DNA of 64,000 bases, taken from assembly GCF_001422925.1 (NCBI RefSeq), contig NZ_LMNI01000001.1:304087-368086 (forward strand). Direction: 5' to 3'. The number at the start of each line of letters is the position of its first letter. Within the stretch, counting starts at the first letter, position 1. Position numbers and translations under genes: made by a program. Shown here one piece after another: positions 7,574 through 16,396 of this stretch. Source of the DNA: Microbacterium sp. Leaf288 (GTDB taxonomy: Bacteria > Actinomycetota > Actinomycetes > Actinomycetales > Microbacteriaceae). A model generated the notes under the pieces. That model made no database searches. It worked only from the letters and a program-made list of their open reading frames with translations, and had not been told where the DNA came from.

Positions 7574-8934
7574 GCCGTCCCGTCCGCCAGATCCATCTCG
7601 CCGCGCACTTCCCCGGCGTCAACAGCACCACCGTCTGGACCGACCCGACGGCCGGCAGCCAGATCGACTTCTCGTCGTTCGAGCACTTCGCCGCAACCGC
7701 GGAGCGCGGGCTGTTCGACTACGTGTTCCTCGCCGAAGGGCTGCGACTGCGCGAGCACAAGGGCCGCATCCACGAACTCGACGTGCTGGGCCGCCCGAAC
7801 ACGCTGTCGATCCTGGCTGCGGTCGCCGCGATCACCGAGCACGTCGGCGTCGTCGGCACGCTCAACACGACGTTCAACGAGCCCTATGAGCTGGCGCGCG
7901 AGCTCGCGACCCTCGACCACCTCTCGGACGGCCGCGCGGGCTGGAACGCCGTGACGAGCTCCGACGCCTTCCACGGTGCGAACTTCCGCCGCGGCGGCTA
8001 CCTCGACCACGCCGACCGCTACGAGCGCGCCCGTGAGTTCGCCGCACTCGCGAAAGAGCTGTGGGACTCGTGGAGCGAGGGTGGTGTGCGAGCGGATGCC
8101 GCAACCGGCGCCTTCCTCGACGACGGGGTCCCCGCGCGGGTCCGCCACAGCGGCCCGCAGTTCGACGTCGACGCACTGTTCGACGTTCCCCGCTCCCCGC
8201 AGGGACGCCCTGTCATCGTGCAGGCCGGCGACTCGGCCGACGGACGGACGTTCGGCGCCGAGCACGCCGAGGTGATCTTCTCGCTGCACCAGGAGTTCGC
8301 GGACGCGCGCGCGTTCTACGACGACGTCAAGGGCAGGCTCGCCGCCTACGGACGTGAGGAGGACTCGCTCAAGATCCTCCCGGCGGCGACGTTCTCCATC
8401 GGCGACACCGACGCGGAGGCACGCGAGCGCGCCCGCGAGGTCGCGCTGCAGCAGGTGCGGCCCGAGGTCGCGCTCACGTACGTCGAGCAGGTGTGGGGCC
8501 GCGACCTGTCCGGCTACGACCCCGACGGCCCCCTTCCGGATGTCGACCCCGACACCGGGTCCGAGACCGCGCGCGGCTGGGCGAACCGGCACGCGGCGGT
8601 GCGCGCCAGGATCGCGAAGCTGCGGGAGCTGTCGGAGACCGAGGGGCTCAGCATCCGTGAGACCGTCATCCGCCTGACCGCCGCCCCGACCTTCGTGGGC
8701 ACGCCCGAGCACATCGCGGCCGAGATCGACCGCTATGTGCAGGAGCGCGCGACGGACGGCTTCACCGTCGTCGGGCACCTCACGCCGCACGGCCTCGACG
8801 AGTTCGCCGAGCGCGTCGTACCGCTGCTGCAGGAGCGCGGCTCGTACCGGCGGTCCTACGAGGAGGGCGCGACACTGCGCGATCTGCTCGGTCTTCCGGC
8901 GCCGGTCGCCGCACCGGCGCTCGCGGCCCGATGA
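7570..8934 (+). CDS. NtaA/SnaA/DszA-type FMN-dependent monooxygenase (pair 1, second)
   Basis: This 454-residue LLM enzyme has the long-form signature of the NtaA/DmoA/SnaA group: HFPGVNSTTVWTDP, FVFLAEGLRLREH-type strand, LDHLSDGRAGWNAVTS, GANFRRGGYLDHADRYERA, FDVPRSPQGRPVIVQAGDS and the C-terminal GFTVVGHLTPHGLDEF. These enzymes take FMNH2 and O2 to cleave C-S or C-N bonds of sulfonates, sulfones, nitrilotriacetate or S-alkyl cysteine derivatives (YtnJ/CmoJ and YxeK belong to the same broad group). The GTG start overlaps the previous stop (GTGA 7570-7573). It is paralogous to the protein at 33445-34758. No flavin reductase gene is adjacent. Confidence 0.9.
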   Translation: MSRPVRQIHLAAHFPGVNSTTVWTDPTAGSQIDFSSFEHFAATAERGLFDYVFLAEGLRLREHKGRIHELDVLGRPNTLSILAAVAAITEHVGVVGTLNTTFNEPYELARELATLDHLSDGRAGWNAVTSSDAFHGANFRRGGYLDHADRYERAREFAALAKELWDSWSEGGVRADAATGAFLDDGVPARVRHSGPQFDVDALFDVPRSPQGRPVIVQAGDSADGRTFGAEHAEVIFSLHQEFADARAFYDDVKGRLAAYGREEDSLKILPAATFSIGDTDAEARERAREVALQQVRPEVALTYVEQVWGRDLSGYDPDGPLPDVDPDTGSETARGWANRHAAVRARIAKLRELSETEGLSIRETVIRLTAAPTFVGTPEHIAAEIDRYVQERATDGFTVVGHLTPHGLDEFAERVVPLLQERGSYRRSYEEGATLRDLLGLPAPVAAPALAAR

Positions 8935-10814
8935 CCGGCCGCGCGCGCCTGCTGTTCGTCGGAGCCGGCCCCCGGGCGATCATGCTCCTCGAACGCGTGC
9001 TGGCGCGCGCGGACGAGCACACGCTGCTCGACATCGATCTCGTCGACCCGCATCCCCCCGGTGCCGGCCGCATCTGGCGGCACGCCCAGTCGCCGCTGCT
9101 GAAGCTCAACTCGATGACGCGCGACGTCACCGTGTTCACCGACGACAGCTGCACGATCGAGGGGCCGGTGCGCTCCGGCCCCTCGCTCAGCGAGTGGCTG
9201 GACCTGTGGCGCGCGGGCGAACTCCCGGACGTCGACCTCGACGAGCTGTCGGAGGCCGAGGCGCGGGCACTCACCCCCGAAGGCTTTCCGACGCGGCGCC
9301 TGCACAGCCACTACCTCGACTGGTTCTTCCGCCGCACCGCGGCGAGCGCGCCCGAGGGCGTGAGGATCCGGCTCCATGTCGACGAGGTGACGTCGGTGCG
9401 GACGTCGTCGTCGGGACAGCACGCCGTTTCGCTCGCGAACGGTCGAGTGATCATGACGGATGCTGTCGCCTACTGCCTCGGCCACACCGAACGCGAGCCC
9501 GACCCGGCGTCGGCAGCGCTTGCGGCGGCCGCGGTCCGCGAGCGGCTCGCGTACGTGGGTCCCGCGTTCACCGCGGACGCCGATCTGTCGACGCTCGCCC
9601 CGGGCGCCGACGTGATCGTGCGCGGGATGGGCCTCGCCGCTGTCGACCTCGTCGTGCTCCTCACTCAGGGCCGAGGCGGACGCTTCGACCGCGGCGCCGA
9701 CGGCGCCCTGCGCTACGTGCCGTCGGGGCAGGAGCCTCGGCTGCACCTCGGATCGCGGCGAGGGGTGCCGTACCGGTCGAAGGTGACGTCGACGCTGCAG
9801 GGCTCGCCCCCGGAGCGGGACGTGCTGACGCCGGACGTGATCGCCGCGCTCGTCGACGCGGGGCGCCCGATCGACTTCGACCGCGACGTGTGGCCGCTGG
9901 TCGCCGCCGAGCTGCTGCACGGGCATTACCGCGAGCTCTTCACGGGGCATCCGGAGCGGGTCAGGGGCACGTGGGACGAGCTCCGCGCCCTCCTGCAGGC
10001 GCACGCGTGGGACGACCCGGCCCTGCGCGCCGCGATCGCCGCGGCGGTGCCCGATCCGCTCGACCGGTTCGACGTCGCCGCGTTCGACCGGCCGTTCGCC
10101 GACGCGGAGTTCGCCGACGCCGACGACGCTCACGACCGGGTGCGGGCGCACATCATCGACGACCTCGAGCTGCGGACGACGCAGGAGCGCAGCCCCGCAC
10201 AGGGCGTGTTCATCGCCGCGCTGCTGTCGTTCATGGCGCTGTCGGAGATCCCCAAGGAGCGCTTCACCGCCCGCTCGCGGGCGTACACGCTGCCCGTCCG
10301 CTGGCATACGTTCTTCAGCTACCTCGCGAGCGGTCCGCCCCCGCACCGGCTGGAGGAGCTGATCGCCCTCGCCGATGCGGGAGTCGTGCGCTTCCTCGGA
10401 CCCGACGTGGACGTGGTCGTCGAGCCGCGCGGGTTCGCAGCATCCCGTCTCCGCGTGCCGGGCGAGACGGTCGCCGGCGCCCTCGTCGACGCATGGCTGC
10501 CGGCCGCCGACGCGGAGCTCAGCACCAACGCGGCGCTGCGGGAGCTCGCGACCGTGCACGGCAGCGTGCTGCACGTGACGGATGCCGAGTACTCGGGCTC
10601 GCTCGGACGCGTGCGGGTCGCCGACGACGGCCGGGTGCTGCGCCCCGACGGCGCGCCCCACGACGCGCTGTTCGCGATCGGCCCCTTCACCTCGCAGACC
10701 GAGGCCGGCGCCTTCACCCGTCCGGCGGCGAACTCGCTGTCGCTGCGCCAGACCGACGTCGTCGCGGGGGCGATCGCCGCCCATCTCGGCGTCGCGGTTC
10801 CGGTCGCCCCCTGA
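8931..10814 (+). CDS. FAD/NAD(P)-binding protein (NAD_binding_9-like)
   Basis: This 627-residue protein starts with a dinucleotide-binding loop LLFVGAGPRAIMLLERV (about 6-22) and is followed by VDPHPPGAGRIWRHAQSPLLKLNSM, which fits the NAD_binding_9 group of large FAD/NAD(P)-binding proteins (PF13454). A second GMGLAAVDLVVLL motif near residue 235 and the C-terminal FAIGPFTSQTEAGAFTRPAANSLSLRQTD are typical of flavoprotein oxidoreductases. It overlaps the preceding LLM gene by 4 bp (ATGA), so it is made together with the monooxygenases. It might supply electrons or process their product; neither role is proven. Large, often poorly characterised relatives occur in actinobacteria beside peptide transporters and LLM genes. 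Confidence 0.75.
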   Translation: MTGRARLLFVGAGPRAIMLLERVLARADEHTLLDIDLVDPHPPGAGRIWRHAQSPLLKLNSMTRDVTVFTDDSCTIEGPVRSGPSLSEWLDLWRAGELPDVDLDELSEAEARALTPEGFPTRRLHSHYLDWFFRRTAASAPEGVRIRLHVDEVTSVRTSSSGQHAVSLANGRVIMTDAVAYCLGHTEREPDPASAALAAAAVRERLAYVGPAFTADADLSTLAPGADVIVRGMGLAAVDLVVLLTQGRGGRFDRGADGALRYVPSGQEPRLHLGSRRGVPYRSKVTSTLQGSPPERDVLTPDVIAALVDAGRPIDFDRDVWPLVAAELLHGHYRELFTGHPERVRGTWDELRALLQAHAWDDPALRAAIAAAVPDPLDRFDVAAFDRPFADAEFADADDAHDRVRAHIIDDLELRTTQERSPAQGVFIAALLSFMALSEIPKERFTARSRAYTLPVRWHTFFSYLASGPPPHRLEELIALADAGVVRFLGPDVDVVVEPRGFAASRLRVPGETVAGALVDAWLPAADAELSTNAALRELATVHGSVLHVTDAEYSGSLGRVRVADDGRVLRPDGAPHDALFAIGPFTSQTEAGAFTRPAANSLSLRQTDVVAGAIAAHLGVAVPVAP

Positions 10815-10861
10815 TCCGGCCCCTCCGTCCTCGGCTCCGCCCTCCCGCCGCTGCTCCTCTG

Positions 10862-10920
10862 TTCCGCAGTCACCTTTTGCGGGTGCATGGCCCACGAACC
10901 CGCCAAACGTGACTGCGGAG
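10862..10920. repeat. Inverted repeat, 23-bp arms
   Basis: Arms 10862-10884 and 10898-10920 pair at 20 of 23 positions around a 13-bp loop. The outer part is TCCGCAGTCAC. It may terminate the upstream LLM-FAD unit or belong to a dispersed palindromic family. Confidence 0.7.
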
Positions 10921-10936
10921 CCTCCACGCCGCGGGC

Positions 10937-10993
10937 TCCGCAGTCACTTCGGGTCGCGGATAGGGCGCGGGACCCGCACGAAGTGACTGCGGA
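10937..10993. repeat. Inverted repeat sharing arms with its neighbour
   Basis: TCCGCAGTCACTTCG at 10937-10951 is exactly inverted at 10979-10993. The outer word TCCGCAGTCAC is the same as in the repeat 17 bp to its left, so the word occurs four times in alternating orientation within 132 bp. Confidence 0.75.
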
Positions 10994-11012
10994 ACATGAC
11001 GTCAGATGACGG

Positions 11013-11043
11013 GGCGTGAACGATCGTGACCGACGTTCACGCC
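11013..11043. promoter_or_regulatory. Operator-like inverted repeat before the importer operon
   Basis: GGCGTGAACG at 11013-11022 is perfectly inverted as CGTTCACGCC at 11034-11043, with an 11-bp spacer. It lies 104 bp before the start of the importer operon. The size suggests a dimeric regulator site. The spacer carries ATCGTGAC, also found before the second LLM pair at 32304-32311. Confidence 0.45.
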
Positions 11044-11146
11044 GCGTGACATCACCGATCGAGCCGCGCACCGCCTCTCCGAGACGCTGAGACCACGAGC
11101 CGGCACCACCGCCGCGCCTCGCACCATCACAGCTTCTGGAGACCCC

Positions 11147-12763
11147 ATGTCGTTCACCCGACCCCGTACCGCCGCGCTGGCGGCGATCGGCGTGGTCGCG
11201 CTCGCGCTCACCGCGTGCGCGACCGGCGCCGGCGACGCCGCACCCACCGCATCCGCCGACGCGGAGCCCGTCACGGGCGGCAACCTGACCTTCGCGATCT
11301 CGGTCGACAGCCAGTGCATCGATCCGCAGCAGGTCGGCAACAACGACGCGATCGCGATCGCGCGACAGACCGTCGCATCGCTGACGATCCAGGACCCCGA
11401 GACCGGCGAGATCCTGCCGTGGCTGGCCACCGACTACGAGGTGAACGACGACGCCACGAGCTTCACGTTCACGCTGCAGGACGGCCCCACGTATGCCGAC
11501 GGCGAGCCCATCGACGCGGCATCCGTCAAGACCAATTTCGAGGCGATCCAGGCGCTGGGCGCGAAGGCGAGCCTCGGCTCGTCGTACCTCGCCGATCTCG
11601 AGAGCATCGAGGTGCCGGACGAGCAGACGGTCATCGTCAACTTCTCGGAGCCGAGCGCGCAGTTCCTGCAGGCGACCTCGACGTTCTCGCTCGGCCTCCT
11701 GTCGCCCGCGACCGCCGCGGTGAGCCAGGCCGACCGCTGCCTCGGCGACTACATCGGCTCGGGTCCGTTCTCGGTCCAGAGCTACACGCCCAACGAGGGC
11801 GCCGTGCTCGAGCGCCGCGAGGGCTACGAGTGGGGCCCGTCGACGGCCGCCCACACCGGCGAGGCGTACCTCGACACGATCACCTACAAGGTCGTCCCCG
11901 AGTCGGGCAACCGCACCGGAAGCCTGCAGTCGGGTCAGATCGACGCGACCACGGGCATCGCGACGGCCGACGCCGTGCTGTTCGAGGGCGAGGACTTCTG
12001 GAGCCTCAACCGCGCCAACCCCGGCTCGGTCTACAACCTGTACGCGAACCAGTCGACCGAGAAGCTCGCCGACGAGAACGTGCGTCTCGCGATCCAGAAG
12101 GGCATCGACCGCGAGCAGATCACGTCGACCCTCCTCGGCCCCGACGACGTGCCCGCCGTGTCGCCGCTCGCCTCGTCGACGCCGTACTTCACCGACCTGA
12201 GCGACGTGCTCGAGTACGACCCGAAGGCCGCCGCCGAGCTGCTCGAGGAGTCGGGCTGGACCGAGGGCGATGACGGCATCCGGGAGAAGGACGGCGAGAA
12301 GCTCAGCTTCCACGTCACCTACTGGCAGTCGCCCAAGGAGGTGCTCGAGCTCGTGCAGCAGCAGCTGCGCCAGATCGGCATCGACCTGCAGCTGACCTTC
12401 GCGAGCATCGCCGACGTGCAGGCCGCGAACGCCGACGGCACGTACGACTTCTCCTACGGCAACCTGACGCGCGCCGACCCCGACGTGCTGCGCACGGTGT
12501 TCTCGGTCAGCGGCACCAACAACGCCACCAAGCGCACCGAGCCCGCCGAGATCGACGAGCTGCTCGACGAGCAGGCCGCGATCATCGACCCGGCCGAGCG
12601 TCAGAAGGTCGTCGACGAGGCCGCGGAGCTGCTCATCACGGGCGGCTACTCGATCCCGATCTACCAGCTGTCGACCACGATCACCGCCGCGTCGAAGGTG
12701 CAGGGGCTCGGCTTCGAGGCCTCCAGCCGCCTGGACTTCTACGACGCCTGGATCGCCGAGTAA
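11147..12763 (+). CDS. Peptide-type ABC substrate-binding lipoprotein (SBP family 5)
   Basis: This 538-residue protein is an extracytoplasmic solute-binding lipoprotein of family 5 (DppA/OppA/NikA type). The signal peptide ends in the lipobox LTAC (Cys near residue 24). Family features follow: EPVTGGNLTFAI at the start of the mature protein, LATDYEVNDDATSFTFTLQDGPTYADGEPIDAASVKTNFE, and IGSGPFSVQSYTPNEGAVLERREGYEW. Relatives bind di- and oligopeptides, nickel, glutathione or other amphiphilic solutes. It heads a run of genes to 21324 that overlap or nearly touch: two permeases, a double ATPase, M20, DUF1684, LLM and MFS. That context suggests uptake of a conjugated or peptide-bound sulfur compound, an inference only. 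Confidence 0.92.
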   Translation: MSFTRPRTAALAAIGVVALALTACATGAGDAAPTASADAEPVTGGNLTFAISVDSQCIDPQQVGNNDAIAIARQTVASLTIQDPETGEILPWLATDYEVNDDATSFTFTLQDGPTYADGEPIDAASVKTNFEAIQALGAKASLGSSYLADLESIEVPDEQTVIVNFSEPSAQFLQATSTFSLGLLSPATAAVSQADRCLGDYIGSGPFSVQSYTPNEGAVLERREGYEWGPSTAAHTGEAYLDTITYKVVPESGNRTGSLQSGQIDATTGIATADAVLFEGEDFWSLNRANPGSVYNLYANQSTEKLADENVRLAIQKGIDREQITSTLLGPDDVPAVSPLASSTPYFTDLSDVLEYDPKAAAELLEESGWTEGDDGIREKDGEKLSFHVTYWQSPKEVLELVQQQLRQIGIDLQLTFASIADVQAANADGTYDFSYGNLTRADPDVLRTVFSVSGTNNATKRTEPAEIDELLDEQAAIIDPAERQKVVDEAAELLITGGYSIPIYQLSTTITAASKVQGLGFEASSRLDFYDAWIAE

Positions 12764-12810
12764 GCCCGCACCGGGCGCATCGCACAACGAAAGGGATGAG
12801 GAACGAGATC

Positions 12811-13767
12811 ATGTGGGGTCGATACATCGCCCGGAGGATCGGGCAGGGCGTGATCGTCCTGTGGGCCGCGTACACGATCTCGTTCCTCATCCTGTATCTC
12901 CTCCCGGGGGACGCCGCGACGCTCTTCGCGGGGGGCGGCGACCAGGAGGCCATCGATCCCGAGCTCGTGGCGCAGCTGCGCAGCGAGCTCGGGCTCGACC
13001 GCCCGCTGTACGAGCAGTACCTCGTCGCCCTCGGCAAGGCGCTGACCGGAGACTTCGGGGTGTCGACGCAGACCGGCCGCCCGGCATCCGATCTGCTCCT
13101 CGAATCGCTCCCCCCGACGCTCGCGCTGACCGCTTTCGCGTTCGTGCTGTCGGTGGTGTTCGGTGTCGTCCTCGCGCTGTCGGCGTCGCTCGCCCGCGCG
13201 CAGTGGCTGCGCAACGTGCTGTCGTCGCTGCCGCCGCTGGGCGTCTCGATCCCGGTGTTCTGGATCGGCCTCCTGCTGCTGCAGGCCTTCTCGTTCCGCA
13301 TCCGCCTCTTCCCCTCGATGGGCAACGAGGGCTTCGAGAGCCTCGTGCTGCCGGCGATCACGATCGCGATCCCCTCGGGCGCGTTCATCGCGCAGCTGCT
13401 GTCGCGGAGCCTGCGATCGACCCTGGCCCAGCCGTACGTCGAGATCGTGCGTGCGAAGGGCGCGAGTGAGCGCCGGGTGCAGCTCGGCCACGCGTTCCGC
13501 AACGCCGCGATCCCCTCGCTCACGATGGTCGGCGTGCTCATCGGCGGTCTGCTCTCGGGTGCCGTCGTGACCGAGACCGTGTTCTCGCGCCTCGGAATCG
13601 GACGCCTCGTCGTCACCGCCGTCAACAACCGCGACGTGCCCGTCGTGCAGACCGTCGTCGTCTTCGCCGCCCTCGTCTTCGTGGTCGCGAACCTCGTCGT
13701 CGACCTCGTCTACCCCCTCATCGACCGCCGTATCACGCTCGCCCGCACGGCGTTCGTCGCCGCCTGA
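12811..13767 (+). CDS. Peptide-type ABC permease, DppB-like
   Basis: This 318-residue protein is the first membrane subunit of the importer. It has six predicted helices, the N-terminal RRIGQGVIVLWAAYTISFLILYLLPGD typical of DppB/OppB, and the cytoplasmic coupling-helix EAA-type loop EIVRAKGASERRVQLGHAFRNAAIPSL near 215-242. ATG 12811 is preferred because GAGGAACG lies a few bases upstream; ATG 12796 is in frame, but its purine-rich stretch touches the start codon. It sits 47 bp after the binding-protein gene and 11 bp before the second permease. Confidence 0.92.
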   Translation: MWGRYIARRIGQGVIVLWAAYTISFLILYLLPGDAATLFAGGGDQEAIDPELVAQLRSELGLDRPLYEQYLVALGKALTGDFGVSTQTGRPASDLLLESLPPTLALTAFAFVLSVVFGVVLALSASLARAQWLRNVLSSLPPLGVSIPVFWIGLLLLQAFSFRIRLFPSMGNEGFESLVLPAITIAIPSGAFIAQLLSRSLRSTLAQPYVEIVRAKGASERRVQLGHAFRNAAIPSLTMVGVLIGGLLSGAVVTETVFSRLGIGRLVVTAVNNRDVPVVQTVVVFAALVFVVANLVVDLVYPLIDRRITLARTAFVAA

Positions 13768-13778
13768 CAGGAGCCGCC

Positions 13779-14756
13779 ATGATCGCCCCGAACGTGCTCT
13801 CCCCGCCCGCGCGCACCCTCGAGCCGCACGATCCCGTCCTCGAATCGATCGTCGACCCCGACGCCGATCCGTCGGGCAGCCCCCGCGCGGCCGCCCTCGG
13901 AGAAGAGCGAGCGGATGCTGCGTCCCGCCGCTTCGCGCTTCGCCCGGTGATCGCCGTGCTGAAGCAGCCGACCCTGGTCGCGTCGATCCTCGTGCTCGCC
14001 CTCGTGACGCTGTGGGCGCTGGTGCCGTCGTGGTTCACCGCGTGGGACCCGATCGTCGGCGTCCCCCAGGACCGCCTGCTGCCGCCGAGCCCGGAGCACC
14101 TCTTCGGCACCGACAACCTCGGCCGCGACCTGTACGCCCGCGTCGTCTACGGCTCGGCGACCTCGCTCGCCGCGACCTCGGTGGCCGTGATCGTCGGCCT
14201 CGCGGTCGGGTCGCTGTTCGGCCTGCTCGCGGGCTTCCTCCGGGGCATCGTGGACGACGCGATCATGCGCTTCATGGACGTGCTGCTCGCGATCCCGAGC
14301 CTGCTGCTGTCGCTCGCGCTCATCACGGCGCTCGGATTCGGCACGCTCAACGTGGCGATCGCGGTCGGACTCGCGAGCATCGCCTCGTTCTCCCGCGTGA
14401 TGCGCGCCGAGGTGCTGCAGATCGCCACCGCCGTCTACGTCGAGGCTGCGCACGTCTCGGGCGTGCGCTGGTACACGGTGCTGCGCCGGCACGTGCTGCC
14501 GAACGCGTCCGGACCCGTCGTGGCGCTGGCCGCCCTCGAGTTCGGGGTCATGGTGCTGGCGATCTCGTCGTTGTCGTTCCTCGGCTTCGGCGCACCGCCG
14601 CCCACACCCGAGTGGGGCTCGCTCGTCGCCGGCGGGCGCGACTATCTCGCCGTCGCGTGGTGGCTCACGACCTTCCCCGGCCTCGTGATCGTCGCCGTCG
14701 TGCTGTCAGCCAACCGCATCTCGCGCGCACTCGAGCGCAACGGAGGAATCCGATGA
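13779..14756 (+). CDS. Peptide-type ABC permease, DppC-like
   Basis: This 325-residue second membrane subunit has a polar N-terminal extension of about 60 residues before the first helix at about 66-84. It then carries the DppC/OppC hallmark HLFGTDNLGRDLYARVVYGSATSL (about 107-130), four more helices, and the EAA-type loop VEAAHVSGVRWYTVLRRHVLPN. It pairs with the DppB-like subunit to form the channel. GGAGCC precedes the ATG, and its stop overlaps the ATPase start (ATGA). Confidence 0.92.
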   Translation: MIAPNVLSPPARTLEPHDPVLESIVDPDADPSGSPRAAALGEERADAASRRFALRPVIAVLKQPTLVASILVLALVTLWALVPSWFTAWDPIVGVPQDRLLPPSPEHLFGTDNLGRDLYARVVYGSATSLAATSVAVIVGLAVGSLFGLLAGFLRGIVDDAIMRFMDVLLAIPSLLLSLALITALGFGTLNVAIAVGLASIASFSRVMRAEVLQIATAVYVEAAHVSGVRWYTVLRRHVLPNASGPVVALAALEFGVMVLAISSLSFLGFGAPPPTPEWGSLVAGGRDYLAVAWWLTTFPGLVIVAVVLSANRISRALERNGGIR

Positions 14757-16396
14757 CCGCACTGCTGGAGGTCTCGAACCTGTCCGTCTCGTACACGCTG
14801 GGCGGCGCGTCGCGCCCCGCCGTGCGCGATGTGAGCTTCACCGTCGACCGCGGAGAGGTCGTCGCGATCGTCGGCGAGTCGGGCTCGGGCAAGAGCACGA
14901 CTGCGCACGCGGTGATCCACCTGCTCGCCTCGAACGCGTCGGTGGACGCCGGCTCGATCGTCTTCGACGGCACCGACCTCACCGGGCTCTCGCGTCGCGC
15001 GTGGCGCGAGGTGCGGGGTCGTGCGATCGGGCTCATCCCGCAGGACCCGACGACGAGCCTGAACCCCGTCAAGCGCGTGGGTCGCCAGGTCGGCGAGCCG
15101 CTCGTGATCCACGGCCTCGCCACGCGCCGCGGCGCCGACGCGCAGGCCGTCGAGCTGCTGCGTCTGGCCGGGATCGGCGAACCTGAGGCACGCGCCAAGC
15201 AGTTCCCGCACCAGTTCTCGGGCGGCATGAAGCAGCGCGCGCTCATCGCGACGGCGCTGGCCGCCGAGCCGAAGCTCGTGATCGCCGATGAGCCCACGAG
15301 CGCGCTCGACGTCACCGTGCAGAAGCAGATCCTCGACCACATCGACACGCTGGCGTCGACGCTCGGCACCGCCGTGCTGCTCATCACGCACGACCTCGGC
15401 GTCGCCGCCGACCGCGCCGACCGCATCATCGTGATGCAGAACGGCGAGATCGTCGAGACGGGCACCGCACGCCAGGTGCTCGAGAACCCGCAGCACCCGT
15501 ACACCCGCGCGCTCATCGCCGCGGCACCCGGGCTGCGCGGCGGGACGCCGCGCGTGTCCGAGCTGCCGCTGCGGACGGAATCGGATGCTGCCACCCCCGC
15601 ACTCCTCGAAGTCATGGGCCTTCGCAAGGAGTTCCCGCTCCCCGGCCGTGAGAAGCTCCTCGCCGTCGACGACGTCACGTTCCGCATCGACCGGGGCGAG
15701 ACGCTCGCGATCGTGGGCGAGTCGGGGTCGGGCAAGAGCACGACGGCGCGACTGGCGCTGCGGCTCGAGAAGCCGTCGGCGGGCAGCATCCGTTTCGATG
15801 GAGACGATCTCGTCGCCGCGAGTCGTGAAGAGCTGCGCGCGCTGCGCCGGCGGTTCCAGCTCGTCTACCAGAGCCCGTTCGCATCTCTCGACCCGCGCTT
15901 CACGATCGCCGAGGTGATCGACGAGCCGCTGCGGGCGTTCGGCGTCGACAAGGCCGAGCGGGCGCGCCGCGTGCGCGAGCTGATCGACCAGGTGGCGCTG
16001 CCGGCGAGCACCGCGTCGCGGCGGCCGGCCGAGCTCTCGGGCGGCCAGCGGCAGCGCGTGGCCATCGCACGCGCGCTCGCGCTGCGTCCCGACCTCGTCG
16101 TGCTCGACGAGGCGGTGTCGGCGCTCGACGTGTCGGTGCAGGCGCAGATCCTCGACCTCCTCGCCGCGGTGCAGCGCGACGTCGGGGTGTCGTACCTGTT
16201 CATCAGCCACGACCTCGCCGTGGTCCGCGAGATCTCGGACCGCGTCGCGGTGATGCAGCACGGCCGCATCGTCGAGCAGGGCTCGACCGCGCAGGTGCTC
16301 GGCGCGCCGCGCGAGGAGTACACGCGCCGGCTCATCGAGGCGATCCCGGGCGCGACGCTGTCGGCGCCGGCGCTCGCGGGCGAGGCTGCCGCATGA
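14753..16396 (+). CDS. Duplicated ABC ATPase (DppD-DppF fusion type)
   Basis: This 547-residue protein carries two complete ABC ATPase domains in one chain. The first has Walker A GESGSGKST near 40-48, signature FSGGMKQRALIA and Walker B LVIADEPTSALD. The second repeats GESGSGKST near 321-329, then LSGGQRQRVAIA and LVVLDEAVSALD. In the second Walker B the usual DEPTS reads DEAVS; the catalytic Glu is kept. Single-chain double ATPases of this kind energise family-5 peptide importers in many actinobacteria. The gene overlaps both its neighbours by 4 bp, which supports one operon. Confidence 0.93.
   Translation: MTALLEVSNLSVSYTLGGASRPAVRDVSFTVDRGEVVAIVGESGSGKSTTAHAVIHLLASNASVDAGSIVFDGTDLTGLSRRAWREVRGRAIGLIPQDPTTSLNPVKRVGRQVGEPLVIHGLATRRGADAQAVELLRLAGIGEPEARAKQFPHQFSGGMKQRALIATALAAEPKLVIADEPTSALDVTVQKQILDHIDTLASTLGTAVLLITHDLGVAADRADRIIVMQNGEIVETGTARQVLENPQHPYTRALIAAAPGLRGGTPRVSELPLRTESDAATPALLEVMGLRKEFPLPGREKLLAVDDVTFRIDRGETLAIVGESGSGKSTTARLALRLEKPSAGSIRFDGDDLVAASREELRALRRRFQLVYQSPFASLDPRFTIAEVIDEPLRAFGVDKAERARRVRELIDQVALPASTASRRPAELSGGQRQRVAIARALALRPDLVVLDEAVSALDVSVQAQILDLLAAVQRDVGVSYLFISHDLAVVREISDRVAVMQHGRIVEQGSTAQVLGAPREEYTRRLIEAIPGATLSAPALAGEAAA

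Larger units (their letters stand above)
10815..11146. other. 332-bp intergenic region with nested hairpins
   Basis: This gap lies between the FAD-protein gene and the binding-protein gene of the importer. It holds two long inverted repeats sharing TCCGCAGTCAC (10862-10920 and 10937-10993), then an operator-like inverted repeat at 11013-11043. The remaining stretch up to the TGGAG ribosome binding site before 11147 shows no reading frame or further motif that I can support. The upstream three-gene unit probably ends at the hairpins and a new transcript begins after them. Confidence 0.6.

Noticed and set aside
8856..10895. 679-residue open frame on the minus strand
   Set aside because: Shadow of the FAD/NAD(P)-binding protein gene; no domain motifs and no start signal.
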